The notes: generated by a model from the letters alone, not told the origin. 64,000 nt of DNA from SIG598 sp045538015 (GCA_045538015.1 JAZSQO010000158.1:10239-74238), one strand, 5' to 3'. Counted from the first letter of the stretch, positions 1 to 8,297 are shown. Numbers and translations: made by a program.

Positions 1-190
1 CTCCGTATTCACGGCAATAGGCTGCCGCTTCCACAAGCTGGTCATGGGTGAAATTCTTTGCCGACTGGCGTGCGTTCATACTGCCCGCGCCGAGATAAAC
101 GGCGTCGGCTCCGGAACGAACCGCGGCGGCAAGCTGCTCCGGAGAACCCGCGGGAGCGAGCACCTCCGGCCTGTTATCGGAAATAATCAA
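1..190 (-). CDS. U32 family protein, N-terminal fragment
   Basis: First 63 residues of a peptidase-U32-type protein that runs off the left edge. The motifs PEVLAPAGSPEQL and GADAVYLGAGSMNAR are the standard U32 N-terminal block, also seen in the complete U32 gene at 19596-20828. The start is a TTG that overlaps the zapA stop as TTGA (187-190); no ATG lies nearby, so translation is probably coupled to zapA. Bacterial U32 proteins with this N-terminus include the prephenate-dependent RNA hydroxylation factors (TrhP, RlhA); which subfamily this is cannot be decided without the C-terminus. Confidence 0.85.
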   Translation of the reverse strand, partial: MIISDNRPEVLAPAGSPEQLAAAVRSGADAVYLGAGSMNARQSAKNFTHDQLVEAAAYCREYG

Positions 191-543
191 CGATCGTCCA
201 GCTCGGCAAGACGGAGTCTGAGACCCTGCAGCTCGCGGCGCAGACGCTCAACCTCACGCTTGGCCTCGTCAGCCTCAAGGCGGGCACGCTGGCTTTCCTC
301 GAGATACTCCTTGATCTGGGTGCGGAGGTTATCAGAGGTGTCGTTGGCCTTGTGGCAGTCATCGGCATAGGACAGGGCGCATAGCACGGCGGCCATGGTG
401 GTGGACACTCGCTGATTCTCGCTGAGCATATCGTTCATCCGCTGATCGACCTCTTCGCCGATCATGCGTATGTACATATCGTCGTCTTCAGAGGTGATGT
501 AGTAATCCTGTCCGCAAATGGTGAGCTTAACCTTGTTTTTCAT
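187..543 (-). CDS. zapA: Cell division protein ZapA
   Basis: 118-residue ZapA homologue. ZapA binds FtsZ in the cytoplasm and bundles its protofilaments at the Z ring. Residues 1-45 match the family core (KLTICGQDYYI, then a region predicting the alpha/beta head), and residues 60-118 form a charged, heptad-like coiled coil (EEVDQRM ... RREVERLRRELQGLRLRLAEL), as expected for the dimerising helix. An AAGGAG site precedes the ATG. The downstream U32 gene overlaps its stop codon, an arrangement common in Clostridia. Length is close to the family's usual 85-120 residues. Confidence 0.9.
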   Translation of the reverse strand: MKNKVKLTICGQDYYITSEDDDMYIRMIGEEVDQRMNDMLSENQRVSTTMAAVLCALSYADDCHKANDTSDNLRTQIKEYLEESQRARLEADEAKREVERLRRELQGLRLRLAELDDR

Positions 544-605
544 AGTGTAAAACTTTCTCCTTATTTTTCTTTTTATGAATCAAAATCCATTGTCATACAA
601 AATAT

Positions 606-633
606 ATTATACAATATTATAAATCGCTTGAAA
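606..633 (-). promoter_or_regulatory. Candidate sigma-A promoter for zapA
   Basis: Reading the minus strand, a TATAAT -10 (606-611) lies 16 bp from a weak TTTCAA -35 (628-633), about 60 bp upstream of the zapA ATG in an AT-rich gap. The -35 is poor, so this is tentative. Confidence 0.35.
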
Positions 634-708
634 AGAGTAATTATTATATTTTAAGCAGAAAATACCGGTTTATTTTTCAGATGTTTTCAGCATTTTGCAT
701 CCCGCGCG

Positions 709-1746
709 TCAAACATCCCTTTTCATCCCGGAGTATCCCGCCACAACGAAAACGAGAAAATGTATGCCCAGCGAAAGTATGCAGGATATAAAATCACACT
801 CGCTGTTGTATGCCACTCCGCACAGCGGGATGGTAAGGTCATAGCAGAAGGGCAGCAGGAGCCCGACTATCCTCGAATCGATCACGCCGGAAAGAGGTGC
901 GGTGGCCATGCCGGCAAGAGCCATTGTCACGGCAGCTGCCGCCGACGCTCCTCTGGAGCGGGTTATCGTTCCAACGGCGGCGCACAGCGCGATGACCACA
1001 GCGATCATCCCGCAGCCGCACAGAAACACGGTGAAAAGATGGGTACTCCATGTGGTGCTGTACACCGAGCCGTTCCGATAGCCCACATAAACTCCGTCGG
1101 ATGGGCTCATCAGCACGCCGCAGCCTATGCCCGCCGCCGCGTAGGACACGCCCAGAAGCAGCCAGCCCAGCAGCAGAGATGTCATCAGCTTGGCAAGATA
1201 TATCTTTATTCTGGTCACCGGGCGGGAAAAGATCATCCGGATGGTTCCCCGGGAATACTCACCGGCAAAGATGTCCGAAGCGAACACCGAAGCCATCACT
1301 CCGGCGGCAGGGATCATGAGCCACAGACAAAGCACCAGCGAATAATAGCCCGTCCAGTCCCGAAGAGGCAGGGCTTTCTCCAGACGATATTCCGCCACGG
1401 CCTTTTCGCGCACAAGCTGTGCCATCTGGCGCTCGTACACGACCCTGGCACTGCCTTCGGCGTCGGTGAGCAGCACTGCAGTGTCGGCTATTTCCTTGTC
1501 GCATTCCTCTATGATTCCGTTTATCTGATCCTTCCACGGCGTACGCTCGTCAAAGACCGCGAAAGCCGCCTCGCTGTGTTCGGTAATGAAGATTCCGGAA
1601 GGATCAATGCCGCTGTTCCTGATGACCGAGCAGAGGAAGGACAGCACAAAGCTTAGCACAAAGATGGACACAAAACAGCCAAGAATGCTGCTTTTGCTCC
1701 ACAGTTTGCGCTGTTCGGCCTTGAAGGCTCTGAAAAATTTATTCAT
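709..1746 (-). CDS. ABC-2 type transporter permease
   Basis: Integral membrane permease of about 345 residues, partner of the ATPase encoded just upstream. An N-terminal membrane helix follows a basic segment; residues roughly 45-130 are an extracytoplasmic loop with a short helical stretch; then five hydrophobic segments follow, including a Gly/Ala-rich one ending before the C-terminal KRDV. The motif FSRPVTRIKIYLAKL, between helices 2 and 3, is typical of ABC-2 exporters (GTIR..FSRPVSR..). I chose the ATG at 1746 because GGAGGTG stands 7 nt before it; an ATG six codons earlier has no such site. It overlaps the ATPase stop by 8 nt. The substrate cannot be inferred. Confidence 0.85.
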   Translation of the reverse strand: MNKFFRAFKAEQRKLWSKSSILGCFVSIFVLSFVLSFLCSVIRNSGIDPSGIFITEHSEAAFAVFDERTPWKDQINGIIEECDKEIADTAVLLTDAEGSARVVYERQMAQLVREKAVAEYRLEKALPLRDWTGYYSLVLCLWLMIPAAGVMASVFASDIFAGEYSRGTIRMIFSRPVTRIKIYLAKLMTSLLLGWLLLGVSYAAAGIGCGVLMSPSDGVYVGYRNGSVYSTTWSTHLFTVFLCGCGMIAVVIALCAAVGTITRSRGASAAAAVTMALAGMATAPLSGVIDSRIVGLLLPFCYDLTIPLCGVAYNSECDFISCILSLGIHFLVFVVAGYSGMKRDV

Positions 1747-2707
1747 AGCCGCCACCTCCGTCATAAGGTCCGGGAGCCTCTCTGTAGGTCACCGGCTTGA
1801 GCCTGAGCATACGGTAGTAGGCCTCCTCCAGCGTCATTTCGATGGGAGTCAGCTCATAGACCAGATGTCCTCTTGCGTAGAGCATACTGATGATCTTGGG
1901 TATCATGGCCTGCTCGGCATCGACGATGATGGCGTCGCCGCGTATTTCGGTGACAACGCCCGCCGCCTCGCATATGTACGGCGCCGCCGCCTCCGGACGG
2001 TCAAGGAGTATCTTGTGGCGCAGCTTGCTGCAGTTGGCCTTTTTGAGCGTATCCACGGTACCCACTCCGATGAGCACACCGTTATCCATTATGCCCACCC
2101 GGTCGCACAGCTTTTCCAGCTCGGTCATCTGGTGAGAGGTCACCAGCATACTCATTCCGTATTCCTCGGCCAGACGGCGGAGGAGACGGCGCAGGTCAAC
2201 CACGGAAACCGGGTCAAGGCCGTCCAGCGCCTCATCTATTATGAGCAGACGGGGCGAATTGAGCAGAGCGGCGGCGATGGCCAGCCTCTGCTTTACGCCC
2301 GCCGGATAGCTGCTGAACTTATCTTCTATATATACATCCAGCTTGAGGAGGGAGATGATCTCCTCCACTCTGGACACGGAAATGCCGCCGTACATATCGG
2401 CGATGGTCATAAGGTTGGCCATGCCGGTCATGTAGGAGTAAAACTCCGGCCGGTCGGGCACAAATCCGATCTGGCGCATACAGCTTTCGTAGTCCCTGTA
2501 CATACTGGTGCCGTTGATGAGGATGTCGCCCTCATCGGGCATTACAAGGCCGCCCACCAGCCGCATCAGAGTGGATTTACCCGCTCCGGTGGGGCCAAGC
2601 AGCCCAAGAATCTCGCCGTGACGGACATTGAGATTCAGCTCCCGCACGGCTGTTATCGGGCCGAAGCGCTTGGTTATTTTTTCAACTGAAAGAGTGAGTA
2701 CTGCCAC
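1739..2707 (-). CDS. ABC transporter ATP-binding protein
   Basis: 322-residue nucleotide-binding subunit of an ABC-2 exporter. Walker A is GPTGAGKST (residues about 39-47), Walker B is LLIIDEALDGLD and the H-loop is VTSHQM. The signature loop is degenerate: YPAGVKQR in place of LSGGQxQR, a change seen in several YhaQ/CcmA-like exporters. Residues after about 225 form the usual C-terminal extension of drug/lantibiotic or Na+ exporter ATPases. The start is GTG with AAAGGAG 8 nt upstream. The permease at 709-1746 is translationally coupled to it. Role in export is inferred from family; no regulator or immunity gene is adjacent. Confidence 0.88.
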   Translation of the reverse strand: MAVLTLSVEKITKRFGPITAVRELNLNVRHGEILGLLGPTGAGKSTLMRLVGGLVMPDEGDILINGTSMYRDYESCMRQIGFVPDRPEFYSYMTGMANLMTIADMYGGISVSRVEEIISLLKLDVYIEDKFSSYPAGVKQRLAIAAALLNSPRLLIIDEALDGLDPVSVVDLRRLLRRLAEEYGMSMLVTSHQMTELEKLCDRVGIMDNGVLIGVGTVDTLKKANCSKLRHKILLDRPEAAAPYICEAAGVVTEIRGDAIIVDAEQAMIPKIISMLYARGHLVYELTPIEMTLEEAYYRMLRLKPVTYREAPGPYDGGGGYE

Positions 2708-2757
2708 CGTTCAAGCTCCTTTCCGAGGACGGATTTCCCACATTACTCCAACTTGAT

Positions 2758-2808
2758 ATGTTAGCATAAAACACACCGTTTTGTAAATAGCGGAATTGCC
2801 AGCTATTT
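2758..2808 (-). promoter_or_regulatory. Candidate promoter and inverted repeat for the ABC exporter operon
   Basis: On the minus strand TTTACA (2782-2787) and TAACAT (2758-2763) are 18 bp apart, about 50 bp before the ATPase GTG. An inverted repeat AAATAGC-N10-GCTATTT (2785-2808) overlaps the -35 and could be an operator. Between here and 2948 the only other structure I see is TGTCAT-GCA-ATGACA (2901-2915); the 2708-3043 gap holds no gene. Confidence 0.4.
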
Positions 2809-2948
2809 TACGCAAAATCATGCCCGAACAGCCGGAGATTCTCCCTTATCGCCTTCAAAAGGTTGCTGAACATCCGTTTTTGACATGAAGCAAACCATTT
2901 TGTCATGCAATGACAGCCGAATTTTACATATTTTGCCCATAATGCGCA

Positions 2949-2977
2949 TTGACAGTTAATATAATTTGTAATATAAT
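2949..2977 (+). promoter_or_regulatory. Consensus sigma-A promoter for the 58-residue protein
   Basis: TTGACA (2949-2954), a 17-bp spacer and TATAAT (2972-2977) match the sigma-A consensus at all twelve positions. A perfect short palindrome, TGTCAT-GCA-ATGACA, lies just upstream at 2901-2915 and may bind a regulator. Confidence 0.85.
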
Positions 2978-3043
2978 TACATCAACAAAGATAAATAAGT
3001 GCGAATAAAATTTGTATTCTGATGAATCAAGGAGGTTTTGAGC

Positions 3044-3220
3044 ATGGCAATCGACAACGGACGCGCCTCGGCAATCGCCGCCGACCTGAAGAGCAAGGGC
3101 GTCACACCGGCAGACATCGAAAAAGAGATAAACCTGCGAAACAAATGGGGCCGGATGCAGAACGACTCCATGCGAGCCTACACCACCGAGGAACTTGCCG
3201 CGGCCGCGGCAAAGTTATAA
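3044..3220 (+). CDS. Small cytoplasmic protein of unknown function (58 aa)
   Basis: Not recognised. A 58-residue soluble, helix-forming protein with no Cys, Trp at position 37 and an Ala-rich C-terminus (ELAAAAAKL). The central VTPADIEKEINLRNKWG reads like a short helix-turn segment. The ATG at 3044 is chosen because GGAGG (3031-3035) stands 8 nt before it. It is a stand-alone transcription unit: consensus sigma-A promoter upstream and a perfect 13-bp intrinsic terminator 8 nt after the stop, which implies an abundant product. Codon use matches the neighbours. It could be a conserved clostridial small protein; function is unknown. Confidence 0.85.
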   Translation: MAIDNGRASAIAADLKSKGVTPADIEKEINLRNKWGRMQNDSMRAYTTEELAAAAAKL

Positions 3221-3227
3221 TAAAATC

Positions 3228-3268
3228 ACAGCTGCCCGTCCTTTGTCGCGACGGGCAGCTGTTTTTTT
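3228..3268 (+). terminator. Intrinsic terminator after the 58-aa gene
   Basis: A perfect 13-bp stem (3228-3240 with 3250-3262), a 9-nt loop and a run of seven T form a textbook Rho-independent terminator. Confidence 0.95.
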
Positions 3269-3295
3269 CGTAGTGTCTCTGGGACGACGGCTGAC

Positions 3296-4504
3296 TCATA
3301 AGCAATCCTGGCGCAATGATTGTTGCTTCTCTGCAATTCCATGGACAAATGCCGCCAATTCTTCCGACTGCAGCAGTGTAGCCATATGTTTTCCGTGAAT
3401 ATACATCATATCCTTGTCTGGAGCACAGATGCTTTCAAAATACCTCTCAGCCGCTTCAGGGTTACTGCTTTTATCCTCATCAGCCAGAAGCATATAGACT
3501 GGCATCTCATAATCTTTTTTCGTAGGAAGATAAATGTCGTTATTAAGCAGGTTATAATATGTAACTGCACCGTTCCCCGCTTCTTCATAGCAGCACAGCA
3601 CCTTATACAAATCCATCAAGGAATAGTATGGGCTGAAGAATGTGGCGGCAACAAGGTTTTCGTCAGAATCTTTGAAGAAATTTCCTGTAACATCATTCTG
3701 AATATCAGCACGATATTTATCACTTAGCTCGTATAGAATCATTTCACTTTCATTTCCTATTTCGCTCCCGGCCGCTGTTACTTCCCACTCATCAATCTTC
3801 TGCGCTCTCTCATGATCCTCTTCAGATAATTTTCCACTTGTTTTCAAGTAATCAATGATGTTGTAGGCGAGAAAATGCTCGCTTCTGTCGTCGTAGAAAT
3901 CGTAACCGACATAATTCACCAGGTACGGGCTCAACACTATGCAGCACTCCAGCTTTTCCGAGTGATTCTGGGCAAAATCCAATGCATAGAAAGCCCCCCA
4001 CGAAAAACCCATGACAGTCAGTTTATCCTTGCCGAGATAGTCAAGCAGATAGTCGGTGACAGCATCAATATCCTCGCGCATCACCTCCATTGTGAGCTGA
4101 TCGTACTGAGGGTCATTGATCCATGTCTTGCCGCTGTTGCGATAGTCCCACTCAACAACGGTATAATCATCGGCAAGTTTTCGCAATATTTTATAATTCA
4201 TATAGCTGGTGGATCTGCCCGAACCAATGTGCAGTGTGAGATGATTCAGACGGCGGGTAGGATCACCAGGAGCACCGTGCAGATACAGCAGTATCGGGTT
4301 ATCTTTGTTCTCGCTGTAAATATTCATCCACATTTGCTGACCATTAATATCTACATATCTGGCTTCGTTTATGCCGCCTTCGGGCGTGCTGCTGTTTATT
4401 GCTCTGCCGATGCTTCGAACAACAAGCATCAGCACAATAATACTGGGCAAAACGATCAGCGACCATTTGAATGTTTTTCCTATGACTTTCAAAAACTTTT
4501 TCAT
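3296..4504 (-). CDS. Membrane-anchored alpha/beta hydrolase
   Basis: 402-residue alpha/beta-hydrolase-fold enzyme tethered by one N-terminal membrane helix (residues about 14-32). The oxyanion-hole motif is LYLHGAPG, the nucleophile elbow is GFSWGAFYA (GxSxG), a likely acid is the Asp in LLADEDKS and the base is the His in YIHGKHM near the C-terminus, so the triad looks intact. The HGAPG block resembles proline iminopeptidase-type hydrolases; the substrate is unknown. The gene follows the methyltransferase at 4552-5154 by 47 nt and probably shares its promoter. The base composition is visibly AT-richer than the surrounding genes, which suggests separate ancestry. Confidence 0.8.
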   Translation of the reverse strand: MKKFLKVIGKTFKWSLIVLPSIIVLMLVVRSIGRAINSSTPEGGINEARYVDINGQQMWMNIYSENKDNPILLYLHGAPGDPTRRLNHLTLHIGSGRSTSYMNYKILRKLADDYTVVEWDYRNSGKTWINDPQYDQLTMEVMREDIDAVTDYLLDYLGKDKLTVMGFSWGAFYALDFAQNHSEKLECCIVLSPYLVNYVGYDFYDDRSEHFLAYNIIDYLKTSGKLSEEDHERAQKIDEWEVTAAGSEIGNESEMILYELSDKYRADIQNDVTGNFFKDSDENLVAATFFSPYYSLMDLYKVLCCYEEAGNGAVTYYNLLNNDIYLPTKKDYEMPVYMLLADEDKSSNPEAAERYFESICAPDKDMMYIHGKHMATLLQSEELAAFVHGIAEKQQSLRQDCL

Positions 4505-4551
4505 TTTGTTGCACCCCGAAATCCAATGTTTTCGCTCTGTTATTGGGTAAA

Positions 4552-5154
4552 TCAGATTGCAGACAGCCCAAAAATCATAACCCTCTCCCGCCTGTCATTT
4601 CCATCAAACAAATCGCCGCAGGATATCTCGTCGTAAAACATCAGCTCGTCCACGGTCATAAGATAAGATATGTATTCATCCGATGGATAATAAAAGAACA
4701 GCAGCACTTCCCTCGGATTCTCATAATAGGATTCAAGGATCCTCGCCATCACCTTACGCAGCAGCTCCACGGAAAAGGGGTTGAAGAAATAGCACCTGCT
4801 GACCTCAGCCGGTACCTCATACTCCTCTGCCCTTGCCTGCACAAATTCCGTTACCGCGCCGGAAAGGGCTGTCTTCCGGTTTTCCAGCGCCTCCCGATAA
4901 ATACCTTCGTCATATTCGATTCCGATGGTTTTCGCTTCGGTCTGATGGGCAAGAAAAAAGCTCACCCTGCCTTTCCCGCAGCCGTAATCCAGAAGCACGT
5001 CGCCTTTGCCGATCAGTCCGCTGTCAGCAATACGCTGCAGTACACAGTATGGCGTGGGCTCGTATGGATAGCGATACCGGTCGGAATGGCTGTCATCCCG
5101 GCCGACGGTTCTTATTTTCAGTGCTTTATCCCAGATGCTCTCGTTGTCTGTCAT
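4552..5154 (-). CDS. Class I SAM-dependent methyltransferase
   Basis: 200-residue Rossmann-fold methyltransferase. SAM-binding motif I is LLDYGCGKGR (residues about 54-63), motif II is the acidic IGIEYDE, and motif IV reads YFFNPF, where many amino- or small-molecule methyltransferases carry D/N-PP-Y/F. There is no fused substrate domain, and the substrate is unknown. The ATG at 5154 has only a weak ribosome binding site although the promoter upstream is strong. The hydrolase gene downstream is probably co-transcribed; nothing in the pair defines a pathway. Confidence 0.8.
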   Translation of the reverse strand: MTDNESIWDKALKIRTVGRDDSHSDRYRYPYEPTPYCVLQRIADSGLIGKGDVLLDYGCGKGRVSFFLAHQTEAKTIGIEYDEGIYREALENRKTALSGAVTEFVQARAEEYEVPAEVSRCYFFNPFSVELLRKVMARILESYYENPREVLLFFYYPSDEYISYLMTVDELMFYDEISCGDLFDGNDRRERVMIFGLSAI

Positions 5155-5192
5155 ATATAGTTACAATCCATGTCTCAGATTTATCTTCTGTT

Positions 5193-5221
5193 ATTATACA
5201 GTAAGCCCGATCAATTATCAA
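5193..5221 (-). promoter_or_regulatory. Sigma-A promoter for the methyltransferase-hydrolase pair
   Basis: On the minus strand TTGATA (5216-5221), 17 bp, TATAAT (5193-5198). The ATG lies about 40 bp downstream. It is back to back with the yebC promoter at 5280-5308. Confidence 0.75.
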
Positions 5222-5279
5222 CAATAGGTTCAGCAGCCGAGCTCTCTTCCCTACTTTCCGATATGTTGTGATTTTTCTA

Positions 5280-5308
5280 TTGTACACGGGCGCAAAATGT
5301 GATAGAAT
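5280..5308 (+). promoter_or_regulatory. Sigma-A promoter for yebC
   Basis: TTGTAC (5280-5285), a 17-bp spacer and TAGAAT (5303-5308), followed by GGGAGG at 5329-5334 and the yebC ATG at 5344. Confidence 0.7.
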
Positions 5309-5343
5309 ACATACGATAATCAACTTTTGGGAGGAAACCAATA

Positions 5344-6081
5344 ATGTCCGGACATTCCAAATGGAGTACCATCAAACGCAAGAAGGAAAAGACCGACGCT
5401 GCCCGTGCCGCGGTATTCACCCGCATCGGCCGCGAGATACAGATCGCTATCCGCGAAGGCGGCGGAGCTGATCCCGCTTCCAACTTCAAGCTTCGCGACT
5501 GCATCGCCAAGGCCAAGGCCAACAATGTGCCCAACGACAACATCGATCGCATTATCAAGAAGGCTGCCGGCGGCGGAGACGGCAAGGAATACGAGGCTCT
5601 GACTTACGAAGGCTACGGCCCCTGCGGCGTTGCCGTTATCGTTGAAACTCTGACCGACAACCGCAACCGCACCGCCGGTGAGATGCGCCACTACTTTGAC
5701 AAGTGCGGCGGCAACCTCGGCAACTCCGGCTGCGTGTCCTTCATGTTCAAGCAGAAGGGCATTCTGGTCATCGAGCGCGAGGAATACGACGAGGACACCG
5801 TCATGGAGCAGGCTCTTGAGGCCGGCGCCGCCGATTTCCAGGCCGACGACGATGTCTATGAGATCTTCACCGAGCCTGAGGATTTCACCGCTGTGCGCGA
5901 GGCCCTCGAGGGACTGGGCTACAGCTTCGTTTCCGCCGATGTGGAGAAGGTTCCCGATACCTACACCTCCATCGCCGACGAGGACGCTTCCATCAAGATG
6001 CAGAAGCTGCTGGATATGCTCGAGGAAAACGACGATGTTCAGGCCGTCTGGCATAACTGGGAAAACAACGACGAAGAATAA
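5344..6081 (+). CDS. yebC: YebC/PmpR family protein
   Basis: 245-residue YebC/PmpR-family protein, full family length. The N-terminus MSGHSKWSTIKRKKEKTDAA and the block NVPNDNIDRIIKKAAGG are diagnostic. Members were annotated as transcriptional regulators; more recent work links them to translation through stalling sequences, so both roles are possible. The protein is acidic at the C-terminus and cytoplasmic. It stands alone: own promoter, strong ribosome binding site and an intrinsic terminator; the RuvC-type genes that often accompany yebC are absent here. Confidence 0.93.
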   Translation: MSGHSKWSTIKRKKEKTDAARAAVFTRIGREIQIAIREGGGADPASNFKLRDCIAKAKANNVPNDNIDRIIKKAAGGGDGKEYEALTYEGYGPCGVAVIVETLTDNRNRTAGEMRHYFDKCGGNLGNSGCVSFMFKQKGILVIEREEYDEDTVMEQALEAGAADFQADDDVYEIFTEPEDFTAVREALEGLGYSFVSADVEKVPDTYTSIADEDASIKMQKLLDMLEENDDVQAVWHNWENNDEE

Positions 6082-6094
6082 TCACCGAATCAGC

Positions 6095-6138
6095 AGCGGC
6101 CGCGAAGGATGCAAACGCATCTCTCGCGGCCGCTTTTC
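6095..6138 (+). terminator. Intrinsic terminator after yebC
   Basis: An 11-bp GC-rich stem (6095-6105 with 6124-6134) encloses a second small hairpin (GATGC-AAAC-GCATC) and is followed by TTTTCT. It lies between the convergent yebC and cysK; only the plus-strand side has a T run. Confidence 0.85.
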
Positions 6139-6142
6139 TGTA

Positions 6143-7072
6143 TCAATCGTAAATTCCGGATGAAAGGTATCGCTCGCCCGAGTCAGGCAGGATGACCGCC
6201 ACGGTCTTTCCGGCGTTCTCCGGGCGCAAGGCCACAATAGTGGCCGCGTACATCGCCGCGCCGGAGGAAAAGCCGGTAAGCACACCCTCGGTCTGAGCCA
6301 GACGGCGGCAGGCTTCCACCGCCTGCTCTGTGGTGACGCATACTACCTCGTCAATTATTTCCGGGTCGGTGGTTTCGGGGATAAAGCCGGCTCCTATTCC
6401 CTGCAGGCCATGCTTGCCGGGCTGTCCGCCCGAGAGCACCGGGGAATCCGCAGGCTCGACGGCGATCAGCCTGACGCCGCAGTTCTGTTCCTTGAGATAT
6501 CTGCCGGCACCGCACAGCGTACCGCCCGTTCCCACTCCGGCAACGAGGAAGTCCACCTTGCCGTCGGTATCACGCCAGATCTCAGGGCCGGTGGTCATGT
6601 AGTGAATGCGAGGATTTTCCGGGTTGGTAAACTGGCCGGGGATAAAGGCACCTTCTATTTCCGCCGCAAGCTCCTCTGCCTTGGCGATGGCGCCGTTCAT
6701 GCCCAGCGCTCCGTCGGTCAGCACCAGTCGCGCGCCGTAAGCGGAGAGCAGCTTCCGGCGCTCCACGCTCATGGTATCAGGCATGGTGAGGATCACGTCA
6801 AAGCCCATGGCAATGGCCGCAAGCGCCAGCCCGATGCCGGTGTTTCCGCTGGTAGGCTCTATCACGGTGCCGCCCGGCTTCAGCCTGCCCTCTGCCACAG
6901 CCTCCCGAAGCATAGCGGCGCCGACGCGATCCTTGGCGCTGCCAGCTGGATTGAAGCTCTCCAGCTTGGCCACGAGCCTTGCCGAAGTGCATCCGACCGC
7001 TGCGCTGTAGCTGTTGAGCGCCAGCATGGGAGTGTTTCCGATAAGCTCAAGTATGGAATTATATATCTTCAT
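6143..7072 (-). CDS. cysK: Cysteine synthase (O-acetylserine sulfhydrylase)
   Basis: 309-residue PLP enzyme that makes cysteine from O-acetylserine and sulfide. The PLP lysine is K47 in NPAGSAKDR, the phosphate/substrate loop is TSGNTG (74-79), and the pyridine-nitrogen serine is in the C-terminal block VILPDSGERY. The N-terminal ELIGNTPML block is typical of CysK/CysM. It begins 12 nt after the HD-hydrolase stop, with AAAGGTGA before the ATG, so the two are probably co-transcribed. No serine acetyltransferase is adjacent. CysM or a cystathionine synthase-like variant is possible, but CysK is the best call. Confidence 0.92.
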   Translation of the reverse strand: MKIYNSILELIGNTPMLALNSYSAAVGCTSARLVAKLESFNPAGSAKDRVGAAMLREAVAEGRLKPGGTVIEPTSGNTGIGLALAAIAMGFDVILTMPDTMSVERRKLLSAYGARLVLTDGALGMNGAIAKAEELAAEIEGAFIPGQFTNPENPRIHYMTTGPEIWRDTDGKVDFLVAGVGTGGTLCGAGRYLKEQNCGVRLIAVEPADSPVLSGGQPGKHGLQGIGAGFIPETTDPEIIDEVVCVTTEQAVEACRRLAQTEGVLTGFSSGAAMYAATIVALRPENAGKTVAVILPDSGERYLSSGIYD

Positions 7073-7084
7073 TCTAAATCACCT

Positions 7085-7744
7085 TTAGGCGAGAATCTGT
7101 CCGTTCACATAGGTGGTGAATCTGGTTTTGAGGAATTCGGCGGCACGGCGGCACAGCAGCATTCTCTCCATGAAAATCTCGTAAAATTCTATGGCGGAAA
7201 AACGCTTGCTGTCGGTGGTGAGGTGCAGCTCTATGGATGCGTTGTCCTTGTCCACAACTATGCGCGCGCTCTTTACGGAGTAATTCACCCGGTCGTGGAT
7301 GTCAAAGCCGACAGTGTCCCGACTGCGGACACGGGAACGGCGTACATCACATTTGTCGGCGAGGATAAGCGCCGCCGCCACCGCGTTGACCGGCATGGCG
7401 GTGGACTCGTCGTGGTTTCCGATAGCCGTGATGACCGTTGCCGTTTCGTCCGGCTCCATGCCCATGGCGCGGAGGATGCGGAAGGCCATGATGGCTCCGC
7501 TCTGGGCGTGCTCTACGCGGTTGACCAGATTGCCGATGTCATGCATATATCCGGCGATCTGAGCCAGCTCCGCCTCACGGGGCGAATAGCCGAGGGTGGT
7601 CAGTATACTTTTTGCGGTGGCGGCCACCCGGCGGGCATGGGTGAAGCTGTGCTCGGTGTATCCGATGGCTTCAAGGGACTGGTCGGCTTTTTCAATATAG
7701 GTGTTTATTTCCGGGTTTGAGGTTATATCTTTGTAGGTAATCAT
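7085..7744 (-). CDS. HD-domain phosphohydrolase
   Basis: 219-residue HD-superfamily protein. Metal-ligand motifs appear in order: HARRV (first His), YMHDIGN (the HD pair), GNHDE and ILADKCDVRRSR, so it is probably catalytically competent. Proteins of this build hydrolyse nucleotides or phosphomonoesters; the substrate is unknown. The start is set at the ATG at 7744, which has GGGAG seven nt upstream; an ATG five codons earlier sits inside the preceding terminator and lacks a site. The gene is followed after 12 nt by cysK. Confidence 0.82.
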   Translation of the reverse strand: MITYKDITSNPEINTYIEKADQSLEAIGYTEHSFTHARRVAATAKSILTTLGYSPREAELAQIAGYMHDIGNLVNRVEHAQSGAIMAFRILRAMGMEPDETATVITAIGNHDESTAMPVNAVAAALILADKCDVRRSRVRSRDTVGFDIHDRVNYSVKSARIVVDKDNASIELHLTTDSKRFSAIEFYEIFMERMLLCRRAAEFLKTRFTTYVNGQILA

Positions 7745-7758
7745 ATTCTTCTCCCGCA

Positions 7759-7803
7759 TAAAAAGACCGCGGCGCGCGACCGGAAGCGGAACACGCGCCG
7801 CGG
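7759..7803 (-). terminator. Intrinsic terminator after the dCMP deaminase gene
   Basis: On the minus strand a perfect 10-bp stem (7794-7803 with 7767-7776) is followed by TCTTTTT. It separates the upp-dCMP deaminase unit from the HD-cysK unit. Confidence 0.9.
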
Positions 7804-7811
7804 CACATTAT

Positions 7812-8297
7812 TTACTGTCTGTAATCGAGGACGATCTCCTCACAGCTGGGCTTGTGGCATTCATACACCACTCCGGCAGAATCCATCATTCGCTTGGAGG
7901 CCACAGTGGAATCGGTGCCGGCGTACTTATCGGAAAGGTACACCACCCGGGCAATTCCCGACTGGATTATTGCCTTGGCGCAGTCGTTGCAGGGAAAAAG
8001 GGTGGTATAGACCGTAGCGCCCCGCAGAGACTTGCCGCCGGCGTTGAGGATGGCGTTCATTTCCGCGTGGACAACAAAGGGATACTTTGTGCTGTTGGCC
8101 TCTCCCTCCCGTTCCCATGGATACTCGTCATCCGAGCAGCCTTTTGGAAAGCCGTTGTAGCCGGTGGAAAGGATGATCTTATCCTCTCCCACTATGCAGC
8201 AGCCAACCTGCGTGCCGGGATCCTTGCTGCGCATGGACGCCAGAATGGCAACGCCCATGAAGTAATCTTCCCAGGAAATATATCCGCTGCGCTTCAT
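7812..8297 (-). CDS. Deoxycytidylate (dCMP) deaminase
   Basis: 161-residue zinc deaminase of the ComEB/dCMP deaminase type, converting dCMP to dUMP. The zinc-binding and catalytic motif is HAEMNAIL followed by PCNDCAK; the substrate loop GYNGFPKGCSDDEYPW is also characteristic. dUMP made here is the substrate of the flavin-dependent thymidylate synthase encoded at 26221-26991. The ATG at 8297 is preferred over an upstream TTG because GGAGGG lies 7 nt before it. It follows upp after 24 nt and ends at a strong terminator, giving a two-gene pyrimidine salvage unit. Confidence 0.9.
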   Translation of the reverse strand: MKRSGYISWEDYFMGVAILASMRSKDPGTQVGCCIVGEDKIILSTGYNGFPKGCSDDEYPWEREGEANSTKYPFVVHAEMNAILNAGGKSLRGATVYTTLFPCNDCAKAIIQSGIARVVYLSDKYAGTDSTVASKRMMDSAGVVYECHKPSCEEIVLDYRQ

